Assembly (NCBI RefSeq): GCF_001644195.2
Contig: NZ_LWBL02000041.1
Coordinates: forward strand, 1 to 64,000
Reading direction: 5' to 3'
Length of the DNA: 64,000 bases
Source: Bacillus marinisedimentorum
GTDB taxonomy: Bacteria > Bacillota > Bacilli > Bacillales > Bacillaceae_O
Of the stretch, positions 1 through 8,732 are shown in pieces; within the stretch, counting starts at the first letter, position 1; every line of letters begins with the position of its first letter. Below the pieces are notes generated by a model. It did no database searches. It was not told the DNA's origin and saw only the letters and a program-made list of their open reading frames with translations. The position numbers and the translations under genes are program-made.

Positions 1-19
1 TCTTTATTTAATCACACAA

Positions 20-427
20 CTATTTTATTTTCCCTTCACATACCCGTTTCCACCTAGCCATTTTCCCTATAGACAATCCCTCTCCAACCTCCTCCAAAAA
101 CCTCTCCCTAAAAAGAACATGAACATATCTAGGAAACAACCTTTTCCATGGATACCCTTCCAATATTGCCAAAGCGCCCTCCCAACCCTTTAAAGGCCCA
201 GAAGGCCTTTCGATAGTCGGCTTTAAATTCACAAGGTCTTTATCAGCCCCTTCTTCTTGATAAGATTCCTTATTCTGGTCAGCAAATATTTCATTGAGGT
301 CAAGTGTAAATATCCATTCACCAATTTCATCCCTATCGTTAGGAGGAATGCCATAAAGCGTTATACTGCCTCCCTCTGCACCTAACTTAAGTATAATTTC
401 TGCCTTACTCTCCACATTAGATTCCAT
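20..427 (-). CDS. Hypothetical protein, last gene of a four-gene minus-strand group
   Basis: I do not recognise this 135-residue protein. It has no signal peptide or membrane segment, an acidic middle (about residues 45-65) and a basic C-terminus containing a KMARWKRV stretch. The ATG start is preceded by a GGGTG ribosome binding site. It follows the DUF1643 gene with only 3 bases between them, so the two are almost certainly co-transcribed. The stop codon is close to the window edge and what lies downstream cannot be seen. Soluble cytosolic location is an inference from the lack of hydrophobic segments. Confidence 0.6.
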   Translation of the reverse strand: MESNVESKAEIILKLGAEGGSITLYGIPPNDRDEIGEWIFTLDLNEIFADQNKESYQEEGADKDLVNLKPTIERPSGPLKGWEGALAILEGYPWKRLFPRYVHVLFRERFLEEVGEGLSIGKMARWKRVCEGKIK

Positions 428-430
428 TTT

Positions 431-988
431 TTACACCCCCATTTTTTCAGGGATGAATGGAAGCATTTCCATCTTATATCCCCAGACCATTCCATGCAGC
501 GGATAAATGCCTTTATTAGAAATCTTATCGATATAAAATAGGTTTTTGCCTTCAATTAATTGCAAAATATTCCGAACTCTATTGTCGTACTTTGCCTTTA
601 GCCCCGCTGGATAGTTCCCCCACGCCAATATAACGGTGTCCGCATCCTCTATTGCTCTATGAATATGGGAATCATTTTCCGGGCCAATGATGTCTATTTC
701 CCCTGCTTTTGTTTTTAGCGTTTTAGCATCCGGTGTTCGATAAGCAAAAAGGTTCACAATGGTAATATAATCGAACCCTTTTCGATGACAGTAGTTAATG
801 ACCCTGTTTGCTGTTTGATCGCCATTTGTATGTGATGCCACACTCGGATTTTTCATGATAACCACAACTTTGTTTTTCGGTTGATCGCTTAAAGGGATGT
901 TCAAAGCATATCGATAGTGATCGTCCCCCTCACTTTTGATTTTTTCCTTTAATACTAAAGATGGGTACTCCAATGGGAATTCCTTCAA
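431..988 (-). CDS. DUF1643 family protein
   Basis: This 185-residue protein matches the DUF1643 family: an early VVVIMKNPSVAS strand, then a DQTANRVINYC segment, VNLFAYRTPDA, and ILAWGNYP near residue 125. Family members are small cytosolic proteins of unknown biochemical role, often found in accessory or phage-linked regions; the conserved Asn, Asp and Trp residues suggest a nucleotide- or nucleic-acid-related enzyme fold, but that is inference. The start is a TTG preceded by GGAGTG with good spacing; no better ATG lies nearby. It sits between two unknown genes in the same orientation. Confidence 0.7.
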   Translation of the reverse strand: MKEFPLEYPSLVLKEKIKSEGDDHYRYALNIPLSDQPKNKVVVIMKNPSVASHTNGDQTANRVINYCHRKGFDYITIVNLFAYRTPDAKTLKTKAGEIDIIGPENDSHIHRAIEDADTVILAWGNYPAGLKAKYDNRVRNILQLIEGKNLFYIDKISNKGIYPLHGMVWGYKMEMLPFIPEKMGV

Positions 989-1002
989 TGCTTTTCACTC
1001 CT

Positions 1003-1356
1003 TTAATTATTTTCATTTCTAAATTGCAGCCGGTTACTGTAAACATCTTTAAGGTATTTTTGAAAAAGATTTACCTCACGTTGGTCGTAACATTCTATAT
1101 AATCGTATGCATGAGGATTCATTTCCTTTTCTACCTTGATGGTATATCCATGATCAACCTGACAAACATTCACATAAAACTGCGGAATAGTAGGTCCCAC
1201 CTTCACCCAATTGTCCTCATTATCCAATGTCCCGATATTATAATACTCAACTCCATCAACAACTTTAGATTCACCAATGGATGGATTGTCTCTGGATGGC
1301 TTTGTAGAATACATGAAAAAAGTGAAGAAGGGCAGAAAAACTAAGATAAACATCAT
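1003..1356 (-). CDS. Small membrane-anchored or secreted hypothetical protein
   Basis: The 117-residue product starts with a strongly hydrophobic segment (MMFILVFLPFFTFFMY, residues 1-16) followed by a polar domain, so it is probably held in the membrane by its N-terminus with the rest outside the cell. There is no lipobox cysteine. The ATG has a GGAGGTG ribosome binding site. I do not recognise a family. It lies 14 bases upstream of the DUF1643 gene and 20 bases after an unknown gene, consistent with one transcript. Confidence 0.55.
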   Translation of the reverse strand: MMFILVFLPFFTFFMYSTKPSRDNPSIGESKVVDGVEYYNIGTLDNEDNWVKVGPTIPQFYVNVCQVDHGYTIKVEKEMNPHAYDYIECYDQREVNLFQKYLKDVYSNRLQFRNENN

Positions 1357-1376
1357 CCTTCAGGCACCTCCTTTAC

Positions 1377-1721
1377 CTATTGCTTCAATTCATTTTGCAG
1401 CACTACATGCTTCCGACCGATTATATTCAACCTTGCGAAACCTTCAAAAGTAAAAAAGTAAATATGTGATTCAAAATCCCAGTTAGTGTTTTGTACTTCT
1501 ACAATTTCCACTCCCTCACAAGGAAGTTCGAATGATAACCCCCGCTCATCCGATATTTTGATGAACTGATCGGAATCATCATTTTTCCCGACAACGGACA
1601 CCTTCAAATTCGGGCCTTTCATGACAATTCGATCGTTCCATTCTCCATAATTCGTTAGGACCGATACTCTCTCCGGGATGACGTCGTTACAAATATCAAG
1701 GAATCTTTCCATTTCAGTCAT
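1377..1721 (-). CDS. Hypothetical protein, first gene of the group
   Basis: This 114-residue protein has no recognised domain. It is mixed alpha/beta in character, with several short predicted strands (RIVMKGPNLKVSVVGKN, HIYFFTFEGFARLNIIG) and no export signal. The start ATG has GGAGTG upstream. Its size, orphan nature and position beside a possible nuclease/WYL pair would be compatible with an immunity-type protein, but nothing in the sequence proves this. A stretch of about 85 bases separates it from the WYL gene upstream. Confidence 0.55.
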   Translation of the reverse strand: MTEMERFLDICNDVIPERVSVLTNYGEWNDRIVMKGPNLKVSVVGKNDDSDQFIKISDERGLSFELPCEGVEIVEVQNTNWDFESHIYFFTFEGFARLNIIGRKHVVLQNELKQ

Positions 1722-1807
1722 GAAATCACTCCTTTATTTGTTCTTTTCTTCATATGTTCATTATATTCTCAAGAAACAAACCAACCCTTGCTAAAAAAAG
1801 CAAGGGT

Positions 1808-2791
1808 TCAATAATAGGTTTGATAAAATTTTTCTGCCTCTTCTTCCATCCGCTTCACTAACTTAGGCGGATACAACACCTTTGCATCCCCGCCCCATGT
1901 TAATAGCCAGCGGACCAGGCCATCAGCATAAATAGCCTTCGTAAACAATTTAAAATGACCATTATCCATTGGCCGAATATCCGCTTCAGGTCCAAACCTG
2001 TCGATCACAACATTAATCAAATGGTTGTCAAACTCAACTTCCATATCAATTTCTTCGCCCGAATACATATGGAACAACTTCTTTAAATAAGCAGGTATGT
2101 TAAAATTCGGATTTTTTATGAAGCGGTCATCCGTCCGGTAAATGTTACGCATTCTGTCCACTCGAAAATGTCTTTTTTCTTCTTTATCAACCGGTATTGC
2201 TATCAAATAATAAAAGTCCTGGCTCCACGTCAGCGCATACGGATTCATGCGATAGAAATCGCCGTTTCGATTTAAATGGAATTTCCTATCCGTTCCATAC
2301 TTGCCGTACTGGAATGAGATGGTGTTTTGATTTTGAATTGCTTCATGCAAAACATGGATGGAGTCCCCGATATTTTTCAAGGCTGCACCGGGCTCATCGG
2401 CCAAAAATAACTGGTTATCCATCTGTTCCGCTAAATGGTTCCCTGCAAATCGTTTGAGCTGTTCAACTAAGCGGTGGGTTTCTTTAGGAGGAATGAACCT
2501 GGCTGCAACAATCGCATCTAGCAAAAGACGGAGCTCATGCAATTTCAACCCAATTCCGTCATACCAATAGAGCTTCTCAACGCCATTTTTCTCCCAATAT
2601 TCATGCACCCTAAACAAGTCGGACTTTGCCAATGCAGCCAAATCTTGTTTTAAAGTAGCCGGTTTTATGTCTGCCTCATGAGGAAATTCCTCTATTATAT
2701 CTCCGATCGACAGCTTATTCTCTTCATCCGAATACTTTTGCATGATTTCGATTAGCTTTAAGAGCCGGTCGCGTGAATCTAATTTACTCAC
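1808..2791 (-). CDS. WYL-domain transcriptional regulator
   Basis: The protein has an N-terminal winged-helix segment (RDRLLKLIEIMQKYSDEENKLSIGDI), a central linker, and a WYL domain whose core is seen around IQNQNTISFQYGKYG and RMNPYALTWSQDFYYLIAIPVDKEEKRHFRVDRMRNI. WYL domains bind ligands such as nucleic acids or nucleotides, and HTH-WYL proteins often control anti-phage or DNA-repair genes. I chose the GTG start at 2791 because a strong GGGAGGAGAG site lies 4 bases before it; an upstream TTG at 2842 in the same frame would overlap the preceding nuclease gene by 16 bases and lacks a comparable site. It is the downstream partner of the nuclease gene. Confidence 0.85.
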   Translation of the reverse strand: MSKLDSRDRLLKLIEIMQKYSDEENKLSIGDIIEEFPHEADIKPATLKQDLAALAKSDLFRVHEYWEKNGVEKLYWYDGIGLKLHELRLLLDAIVAARFIPPKETHRLVEQLKRFAGNHLAEQMDNQLFLADEPGAALKNIGDSIHVLHEAIQNQNTISFQYGKYGTDRKFHLNRNGDFYRMNPYALTWSQDFYYLIAIPVDKEEKRHFRVDRMRNIYRTDDRFIKNPNFNIPAYLKKLFHMYSGEEIDMEVEFDNHLINVVIDRFGPEADIRPMDNGHFKLFTKAIYADGLVRWLLTWGGDAKVLYPPKLVKRMEEEAEKFYQTYY

Positions 2792-2826
2792 ATGACTCTC
2801 CTCCCTGCCGTTTTCAATGAAACGGT

Positions 2827-3837
2827 CTAGCTTTCTATGCAATTCCTATGAATATACCCCCAAAGCAAATCACTCTTCTTCTCATCAATAGAAAACATCG
2901 TCTGAGCAAACATATAATTAGATTCCGTTATCTCTTTCATTTCCGCAGCAGTTACAGGCTTCTTCAATCTCTTAAAATCCCATAAAGGTGTGTTATATTC
3001 TTCTTCGGACTCACCCTTATATGTCTCCTTATTGATGACGCCTGTGCCAGTCCCAACAGCCACTATGCCTTTTCCACTTTGATAAAGAAAAACCCTGTCA
3101 CCTTTTTGAATTCTGTTAATCTTGTATTTCCATGGGGCATAGTAAGCGGCCGCTTTTCCTTTGTCCAGCATGTCGTGATGTGAAGCCTGATTGTTTGAGA
3201 AATTGGTATTAAGCACATAACTCGACTGCTCCGTTTCAATGACATCCTGTTCAGGGGAGTATGTATTCAGCTCAAGCAGTTTCTCGCCGGAATCAGTGTG
3301 GTAGACCCGGTAGACAATTGAATCAATATTCAGGCCGGTTGTTTTCCAATAATTGATCGCCTCTCTCGTCTTGCGATCGGTTCCGTCAGTAACGACAAGG
3401 AAATGCTGCTTCCGATTGAATTGTTCTTTTTTAAGAACTTTACCGATCTGTAAATTAAAATATCTCTCGTGTTCATCCAACAGTTCACCTGCTGACGGAT
3501 TGAATATTTTAAATAACTCTTCCAACTTTTCATAGGTGGATGAACCAAAAATTTGTCCATACCGTAATACTTGAAGAAGGTTTTCCGAACTGGATTTCCA
3601 TCGTTTCAGCTCGAAAATATACAGAGTCCCTTCCTTATCCAATGCCATAATATCCGGTTCTTCCTGCATTCTCCGCTGCCTGAAAATCGGCATCAGGCTT
3701 TGCTCATCCAGTAACCGCTCGATATTATTCGAAAGCAACTCTTCCAAATCCTGTTCAAGCCATCCCATCTGGTCAAGATTCGTCCTCTTCACCATCCGCA
3801 AATTCTTCTTATCCGCATCATCAAGATAATAAAGCAC
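2827..3837 (-). CDS. PD-(D/E)XK nuclease-like protein with C-terminal EVE/PUA-like domain
   Basis: The 336-residue protein joins two recognisable parts. Residues about 30-190 contain a PD-(D/E)XK signature: Pro61-Asp62, then Glu76-Leu-Lys78 in the strand TLYIFELK, followed by a helix with YGQ, as in DUF91/NucS-like nucleases. Residues about 230-330 resemble the EVE/PUA fold (YYAPWKYKINRIQKGDRVFLYQ is its typical opening), which in other proteins recognises modified bases. The start is GTG with GGAGGGG upstream. A nuclease joined to a modified-base reader suggests a type IV-like restriction enzyme; this is inference. The WYL regulator follows 35 bases downstream in the same direction. Confidence 0.75.
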   Translation of the reverse strand: MLYYLDDADKKNLRMVKRTNLDQMGWLEQDLEELLSNNIERLLDEQSLMPIFRQRRMQEEPDIMALDKEGTLYIFELKRWKSSSENLLQVLRYGQIFGSSTYEKLEELFKIFNPSAGELLDEHERYFNLQIGKVLKKEQFNRKQHFLVVTDGTDRKTREAINYWKTTGLNIDSIVYRVYHTDSGEKLLELNTYSPEQDVIETEQSSYVLNTNFSNNQASHHDMLDKGKAAAYYAPWKYKINRIQKGDRVFLYQSGKGIVAVGTGTGVINKETYKGESEEEYNTPLWDFKRLKKPVTAAEMKEITESNYMFAQTMFSIDEKKSDLLWGYIHRNCIES

Positions 3838-3961
3838 AATCTCCCCTCCTGCTTTTCAGGTAAAATTATCCTGATTAAATTGTACCATATATTGTATGCT
3901 TGAAAATTTTGTAGAAAAAGAAAGGGGGATGGGGGTGGGTGAACCTGTCCCCTCCATCACT

Positions 3962-3981
3962 CTGATCAAAATTTTGATCAG
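3962..3981. promoter_or_regulatory. TGATCA-N6-TGATCA site, putative enhancer for the sigma-54 activator
   Basis: CTGATCAAAATTTTGATCAG is a perfect 20-base palindrome, made of two TGATCA half-sites 12 bases apart. The same arrangement recurs at 11402-11421 and 13374-13392, each time next to a gene of the catabolic regulon. It lies about 70 bases upstream of a -24/-12 promoter, a normal place for an enhancer-binding protein. The intergenic region 3838-4219 otherwise holds only a G-rich stretch near 3920-3950. Confidence 0.75.
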
Positions 3982-4051
3982 TGATTAATTTTCTACTCAA
4001 AATGCATAAAAGTAATCGGCGCCTATATTACAAAATCCAAAGTTTTCCCCA

Positions 4052-4069
4052 TTGGTATAAAACTTGCTT
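4052..4069 (+). promoter_or_regulatory. Sigma-54 (-24/-12) promoter of the frameshifted thiolase gene
   Basis: TTGGTATAAAACTTGCTT has the invariant GG at 4054-4055 and GC at 4066-4067 with exactly 10 bases between, matching the SigL/RpoN consensus. It sits about 150 bases upstream of the thiolase start, leaving a long leader, and downstream of the palindromic site at 3962. Confidence 0.7.
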
Positions 4070-4219
4070 GGCATTATTAAGAGCAAGACTTTACTTCGAA
4101 CAATTAAAGACTTCTTGTTAAGGGTTTTCTTGTAGAGCGAGTAGTATCAACTTGATCATTATGAACCGCCCCCCTCACTCGACAGGGGCAGAAGAGAATA
4201 ATGTAGGAGGAGATCAAGA

Positions 4220-5441
4220 ATGGGTAACTCTAATGTATATGTACTCGGCGGTCATCAAACCGATTTTGCACGTAATTGGGCGCGCGACGGCAAAGAGATT
4301 TTCGATATATTAAAATCAGCTGTTCTAGGCGGCCTTGATGCAGTGAAGATTGACCCCGGTGATGTGGAAGTTGCGCATATCGGCAATTTTGTCGGTGAAC
4401 TCGGGAGCAGGCAGGGGCAGCTTGGCGGCTTATTCGCTTCGATTCACCCTGCTTTTTCAGGTGTGCCTGCAAGCCGCCATGAGGCTGCTTGCGCTTCCGG
4501 CAGCATTGCCATTCTATCGGCAATGGCAGATATTGAAGCTGGAAGATATGATTTGGCCTGTGTTGCAGGAGTTGAACAATTGCGGAATGTTCCGGGGGAT
4601 CAAGCGGCAGATTTTCTCGGCGTTGCATGCTGGACAGGACGTGAAGCTCTTGATGCAACTTACCCGTGGCCATATTTGTTTGATCGGGTAATTGACGTCT
4701 ATGATGAACGGTATGGGATCAAGTATGAACATCTGGCCCGCATTGCAGAGATCAATTTTGACAATGCAAAGAAAAACCCCAATGCCCAAACGAGAAAATG
4801 GCAATTTAATGAGAAAAGATGATGAACATAATCATGTCATTGAAGGGCGCATCCGCCGCCAGGATTGCGGCCAGATGACGGATGGGGGAGCTGTGGTCTT
4901 TTTAGCTTCAAAAAGGTATGCCCTGCGTTATGCGAAGAGGCAAGGTGTTCCATTTGAAAGCATTCCATGGATAAAAGGGTGGGGACATAAGACAGCGCCA
5001 ATGCTGCTTGAAGAAAAAGTGAAGCAGAGTGCAAATGAACGGTACGTTTTCCCGCATGTACGCGAGTCCATTGAAGACATGTTCCGGCGGGCAGGCATGA
5101 CCGGAGTAAATGAAGTTGATGTGATTGAAACGCACGATTGTTTTTCCATTACAGAATATATGGCAATCGATCATTTTGGCATTACCGAGCCCGGGGAGGC
5201 CTGGAAAGCAATTGAGTCGGGTGAAATAGAATTCAACGGCAGCATCCCCATCAACCCGAGCGGGGGATTAATCGGCTCAGGGCATCCAGTCGGAGCAACA
5301 GGTGTGCGGATGATGCTTGATGCATATAAGCAAGTGACCGGTAAAGCCGGCGGGTATCAGGTTGAAGGCGCAAAGAATGTTGCAACCTTGAACTTAGGGG
5401 GCAGCACAACAACGACAGTTTGCTTTGTAGTCGGCATTTAA
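4220..5441 (+). pseudogene. SCP2/lipid-transfer-type thiolase, disrupted by a one-base frameshift
   Basis: Two overlapping frames encode the two halves of one thiolase of about 400 residues. The first half (4220-4822) carries the nucleophile region HEAACASGS; the second (frame open through 5441) has the RIRRQDCGQMTDGGA segment and the catalytic GSGHPVGATG motif, and ends in LNLGGSTTTTVCFV as in SCPx-type thiolases. Removing one A from the AAAA run at 4814-4817 restores a continuous reading (NEKDDEHNHVIEGR) that agrees with the family. Hence the gene was intact recently, or the extra base is a sequencing error. The start has a GGAGG site. The enzyme would cleave or form a beta-ketoacyl-CoA in the sigma-54 regulon. 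Confidence 0.85.
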
Positions 5442-5591
5442 CATGTTAAAAGAGACTGAGACATAAGTATTTCAGCTAATGATAAACCCAAACGATTAGG
5501 AAAGATTTCAATGAATCTTTCACCTGACCGTTCGGGTCTTTAATTACTCTTCAACAAATCTTTTAATGTTGCATACTATTTTTAAAAACCA

Positions 5592-5718
5592 GTGGAATGG
5601 AGCGGAGGACACTCGACTCCTACGGGAAATAGAGGAAAGGCTGAGACCCCGCAGGCGAAGCCGAGGAGGCTCAGCTTCCTCCCCGTGGAAAGCGAGTGTC
5701 TGCAGCGCAATGGAACGA
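5592..5718. repeat. Bacillaceae-type intergenic palindromic repeat
   Basis: The region between the two thiolase genes carries a GC-rich element with outer arms GGACACTCG (5607-5615) and CGAGTGTC (5693-5700), and inner segments ACTCCTACGGG, GAGACCCCGCAGGCGAAGCCGAGGAGGCTC. I recognise this layout as a dispersed element seen in intergenic regions of many Bacillaceae. It can fold into a long branched hairpin and may end transcription of the convergent genes. No protein is encoded here. Confidence 0.65.
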
Positions 5719-5771
5719 ACTTGTTTTTTCAGCTTAACTGAAATACTTACTAGATTTGGCGAAGCACATAT

Positions 5772-6974
5772 TCAGCTTACTCTTTCAATAATCATCGCTG
5801 TTCCAACACCCCCTCCTCCACTAACAGCGACAAGACCTCTAAATAAATCTCTTCTTTCCAATTCCTCCAGCAAGATTGTGGTGAGGATGCTGCCCGTTGC
5901 GCCCATCGCATGCCCCATTGCAATCACTCCGCCATTTACATTGATCTTATCTGGGTCAATCTCTAAATCTCTCATATATTTTAATACGGTGGCAGCGAAC
6001 GATTCATTGTACTCGAACAAATCGATATCGTTTACGGAAAACCCTGTCTTTGCCAAAATCTTTTCCGTTGCCGCTTGCCCGCCGGTCAATAATAGCGGAT
6101 TTGTTGATGCGGTTGTCACAGCGGCAATTCTGGCTCTGGGCCGCAACCCTAATGCCGACTCGGCATGTTTGTTTCCCACCAGTACAAGCGAGGCCCCATC
6201 CGCTAACGATGGAGAGTTGCCAGGATGATGGAGGTAGTTGATTTCCTTCAATTCCGGGAACGCTGTAAAAATCGCTTCTTCCGCTTCTCCTGCACCGAAA
6301 GCTTTGAAGGACGGTTCTAGTTTTGCTAACGAATCGGTTGTGGCATGGTCGCGAATGAGCTCATCATGATCCAGTGCCAATTGATTCCCGGCATGATAGA
6401 CAGGCACAAGGGAACGGGAAAAGTATTGATGATTTCTGGCAAAGGTCGCCCGCTCATGGGACATGGCGCCATACTCATCAAGCTGAGTGCGTTCAAATCC
6501 TTCGAGAGTCGCTATCAGATCTGCCGATACACCCATCTGGACGAAATTTGTCTTTTTCCTCACTTCAGGGTCCGCGTACCAGGCACCTTCATCGGAAAAC
6601 ATCCTGACACGGGTAAGGGATTCGACTCCTCCTCCCACCACAATATCTTCTGAACCGGAGTGGACTTTCATCGCCGCCATGCTTACGGCATCAAGTGCAG
6701 ATGTACAAAATCGATTGACCGTGATACCAGCGGTTGATTCCGGCCATTCCGCCATGAGGGAAGCGATTTTCGCGATGTTTGCCCCCTGTTCTTTCACTTG
6801 TGTTACACAGCCTAACACGATATCTTCCACTGATTGTTTTTCAAGCTGGTTCCGTTTTTCAAGTGCGGCCAAAAGTTGGGTTACGAGTGAAATGGGTTCC
6901 ACTGCAGCGAGCGAGCCGGTCTTTTTGGCAGCGCCCCTCGGCGTTCGGACCGCATCGTAGATATAAGCATCCAT
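5772..6974 (-). CDS. Acetyl-CoA C-acyltransferase (thiolase) with Ser in place of the C-terminal Cys
   Basis: This 400-residue thiolase starts MDAYIYDAVRTPRG as beta-oxidation thiolases do. The acyl-accepting cysteine is in NRFCTSALDAV, and GHAMGATGS supplies the active-site histidine. The C-terminal motif, normally C-x-G-G-G/V-x-G, reads VSGGGGVGTAMI, so the proton-shuttling cysteine is a serine (codon AGT, one base from TGT). The ATG at 6974 is preferred because GGAGATG lies 7 bases upstream; a longer reading to 6998 is possible. It is the last gene of the minus-strand operon, 24 bases after the ligase stop, and would do the thiolytic step of side-chain shortening. Confidence 0.88.
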   Translation of the reverse strand: MDAYIYDAVRTPRGAAKKTGSLAAVEPISLVTQLLAALEKRNQLEKQSVEDIVLGCVTQVKEQGANIAKIASLMAEWPESTAGITVNRFCTSALDAVSMAAMKVHSGSEDIVVGGGVESLTRVRMFSDEGAWYADPEVRKKTNFVQMGVSADLIATLEGFERTQLDEYGAMSHERATFARNHQYFSRSLVPVYHAGNQLALDHDELIRDHATTDSLAKLEPSFKAFGAGEAEEAIFTAFPELKEINYLHHPGNSPSLADGASLVLVGNKHAESALGLRPRARIAAVTTASTNPLLLTGGQAATEKILAKTGFSVNDIDLFEYNESFAATVLKYMRDLEIDPDKINVNGGVIAMGHAMGATGSILTTILLEELERRDLFRGLVAVSGGGGVGTAMIIERVS

Positions 6975-6998
6975 CAATCGCATCTCCTTCCCTAGCAC

Positions 6999-8732
6999 TT
7001 AAGCCTTTAAGGATTCATCTTGTTCATGCAGCTGTTCGCGCAGTTTCATTTTTAAGATTTTCCCTACAGGATTCCGCGGGAGGGCGTCGATGATTTGGAT
7101 ACGTTCCGGAATCTTATAAGCTGCAACCTTATTTTCTTTAAAAAAGTCAATCATTTCCTCAAGGGAAAGCGGATCTTCCTTGTCTTTCATCACCACACAA
7201 GCGCATGCTTTTTCCCCCATCGTTCCATCCGGATAACCGACAATCGACACTTCGGCAACTTTCGGATGGCTTACCAGCAATGCTTCCACTTCTTCAGGCG
7301 AAATATTTTGCCCGCCGCGAATGATGATATCTTTCATCCGGCCAACCGCACGATAGTACTTCGGATTTTCTTCCTCTCCTGCAATCTCGAACAAATCGCC
7401 AGTACGGAAAAAACCTTCTTCATCAAATACCTTTTCATTGATGTCTTCCCGTTTCCAATATCCCGGCAACACACCGGCTCCTTTTATTCGCAGCTCACCC
7501 GGATGGTTCGTTTCCTTGATTTCCTCTCCTGTTTCGATATCTACAAGCTTACTCTCAATCCGTTCGGCAACCCTTGTTGACCAGTCCAGTCCTTTGACGC
7601 CGAACCGGGGGAAATATTGCGCTCTCCGGACCGGATCGGGAATATCTTTCGGTCCGCTTATAAAAGTGGCCCCTTCATTCGAACCGAAGTAATTGATAAT
7701 GTCGATATTGTATTTCTCCTTCCAGCCTTTCACCATCCATGGCGAAAGAGGGGCGGAGCCAGAGCCGATCGCGCGGAGGGAGGAAATATCCACTTTCTCA
7801 AGAACTGCATCATTGTGCAGCATCATATTCAATAAAGCAGGCGGGGCCAGTGTATACGTGGCCTTTTCCTGGACAATCTGTTGTAAAAAGACAGGGAGGT
7901 CGAAAGGATGGTGCATGACCAGTTTGCTGCCGGCGAGCAGCCATGGGACAAACATGCCGCCGATCCCAGCCATGTTCACCATCGGAAACGTATTCAGCAA
8001 AATGTCCTCTTCTGTGAATTCCGCGACATCAACGGATGCATAGGCGGAAATGAACCATTCATTATGGCTTCTCGGCACCCCTTTTGGCTTCCCTTCGGTT
8101 CCTGATGTCCAGCAGATGGTAAAAATATCATTCGCCGTTTCGTTTAGAGAAGCCGTATACTCCTTCAGGTTGTCCTCGTCTCTATCCGTGATTCCGGCAT
8201 GGTCTAAGGAAATGACCTCCTGAGACATAACAGGGTCGCTTCCCCAGGTGAAAATGGTTTGAACCGTCGGCAATTCGTGAAAAGCATCCACAAAGCTCTG
8301 GGTTGCCTGGTAATTGCCAATCTGTGTCATCGTCATAACGGCTTTGGCTTCTGTAAACGGAATCAGCTGTTTGTATTCATGCTCTCGGTATTGAACCGGA
8401 AAAGGACTGGCAATCGCGCCAATTCGCAAGATCGCCAGGTAAGCGATTACAATTTCAACGACATTTGGGAGCTGAACAACGATAACATCATCTTTTTTTA
8501 CACCGTTTTTCAAAAGAAGAGCCGCAGTCCGCTCTACTTCATCATTTAACTCGCGGAACGTTAACCGTTTTGGCCTCGTTCCGCACAGACTGTCACGATT
8601 CAGCGGATCAAGGATTGCCTCCACATCCGGACGGGTCTCCACTTGTTTTCGGAAAACATCGTAAATCGTTTCCGTTGTCCACCAGCCTTTTGCCGTATAC
8701 TCCGCAATCTTCTTTTCATTTGCAAGAATCAT
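6999..8732 (-). CDS. AMP-dependent acyl/aryl-CoA ligase
   Basis: This adenylate-forming enzyme of about 577 residues has the P-loop TSGTEGKPKGV, the INYFGSNEGATF region, GRMKDIIIRGGQNISPEEVE and the C-terminal PRNPVGKILK with the catalytic lysine. It would activate a carboxylic acid to its CoA thioester through an acyl-AMP. Its layout resembles 2,3-dihydroxybenzoate-AMP ligase and medium-chain/aryl-CoA ligases, so the substrate may be aromatic or a short acid; the sequence does not decide. I prefer the ATG at 8732, which follows AAAGGGTGG; an ATG at 8750 is also in frame. It sits between the carotenoid-oxygenase-like gene and the thiolase. Confidence 0.88.
   Translation of the reverse strand: MILANEKKIAEYTAKGWWTTETIYDVFRKQVETRPDVEAILDPLNRDSLCGTRPKRLTFRELNDEVERTAALLLKNGVKKDDVIVVQLPNVVEIVIAYLAILRIGAIASPFPVQYREHEYKQLIPFTEAKAVMTMTQIGNYQATQSFVDAFHELPTVQTIFTWGSDPVMSQEVISLDHAGITDRDEDNLKEYTASLNETANDIFTICWTSGTEGKPKGVPRSHNEWFISAYASVDVAEFTEEDILLNTFPMVNMAGIGGMFVPWLLAGSKLVMHHPFDLPVFLQQIVQEKATYTLAPPALLNMMLHNDAVLEKVDISSLRAIGSGSAPLSPWMVKGWKEKYNIDIINYFGSNEGATFISGPKDIPDPVRRAQYFPRFGVKGLDWSTRVAERIESKLVDIETGEEIKETNHPGELRIKGAGVLPGYWKREDINEKVFDEEGFFRTGDLFEIAGEEENPKYYRAVGRMKDIIIRGGQNISPEEVEALLVSHPKVAEVSIVGYPDGTMGEKACACVVMKDKEDPLSLEEMIDFFKENKVAAYKIPERIQIIDALPRNPVGKILKMKLREQLHEQDESLKA

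Noticed and set aside
961-1344. Plus-strand frame of 127 codons opposite two small minus-strand genes
   Set aside because: It has no ribosome binding site and is antisense to genes with good start signals.
4814-4822. Programmed frameshift or TGA recoding in the thiolase gene
   Set aside because: The A-run has only four bases, no following pseudoknot was noticed, and no thiolase is known to need recoding; an indel or sequence error is simpler.
5566-6228. Open plus-strand frame of 220 codons across the repeat and the thiolase end
   Set aside because: It lacks a ribosome binding site, runs antisense through a conserved thiolase and has no recognisable protein pattern.
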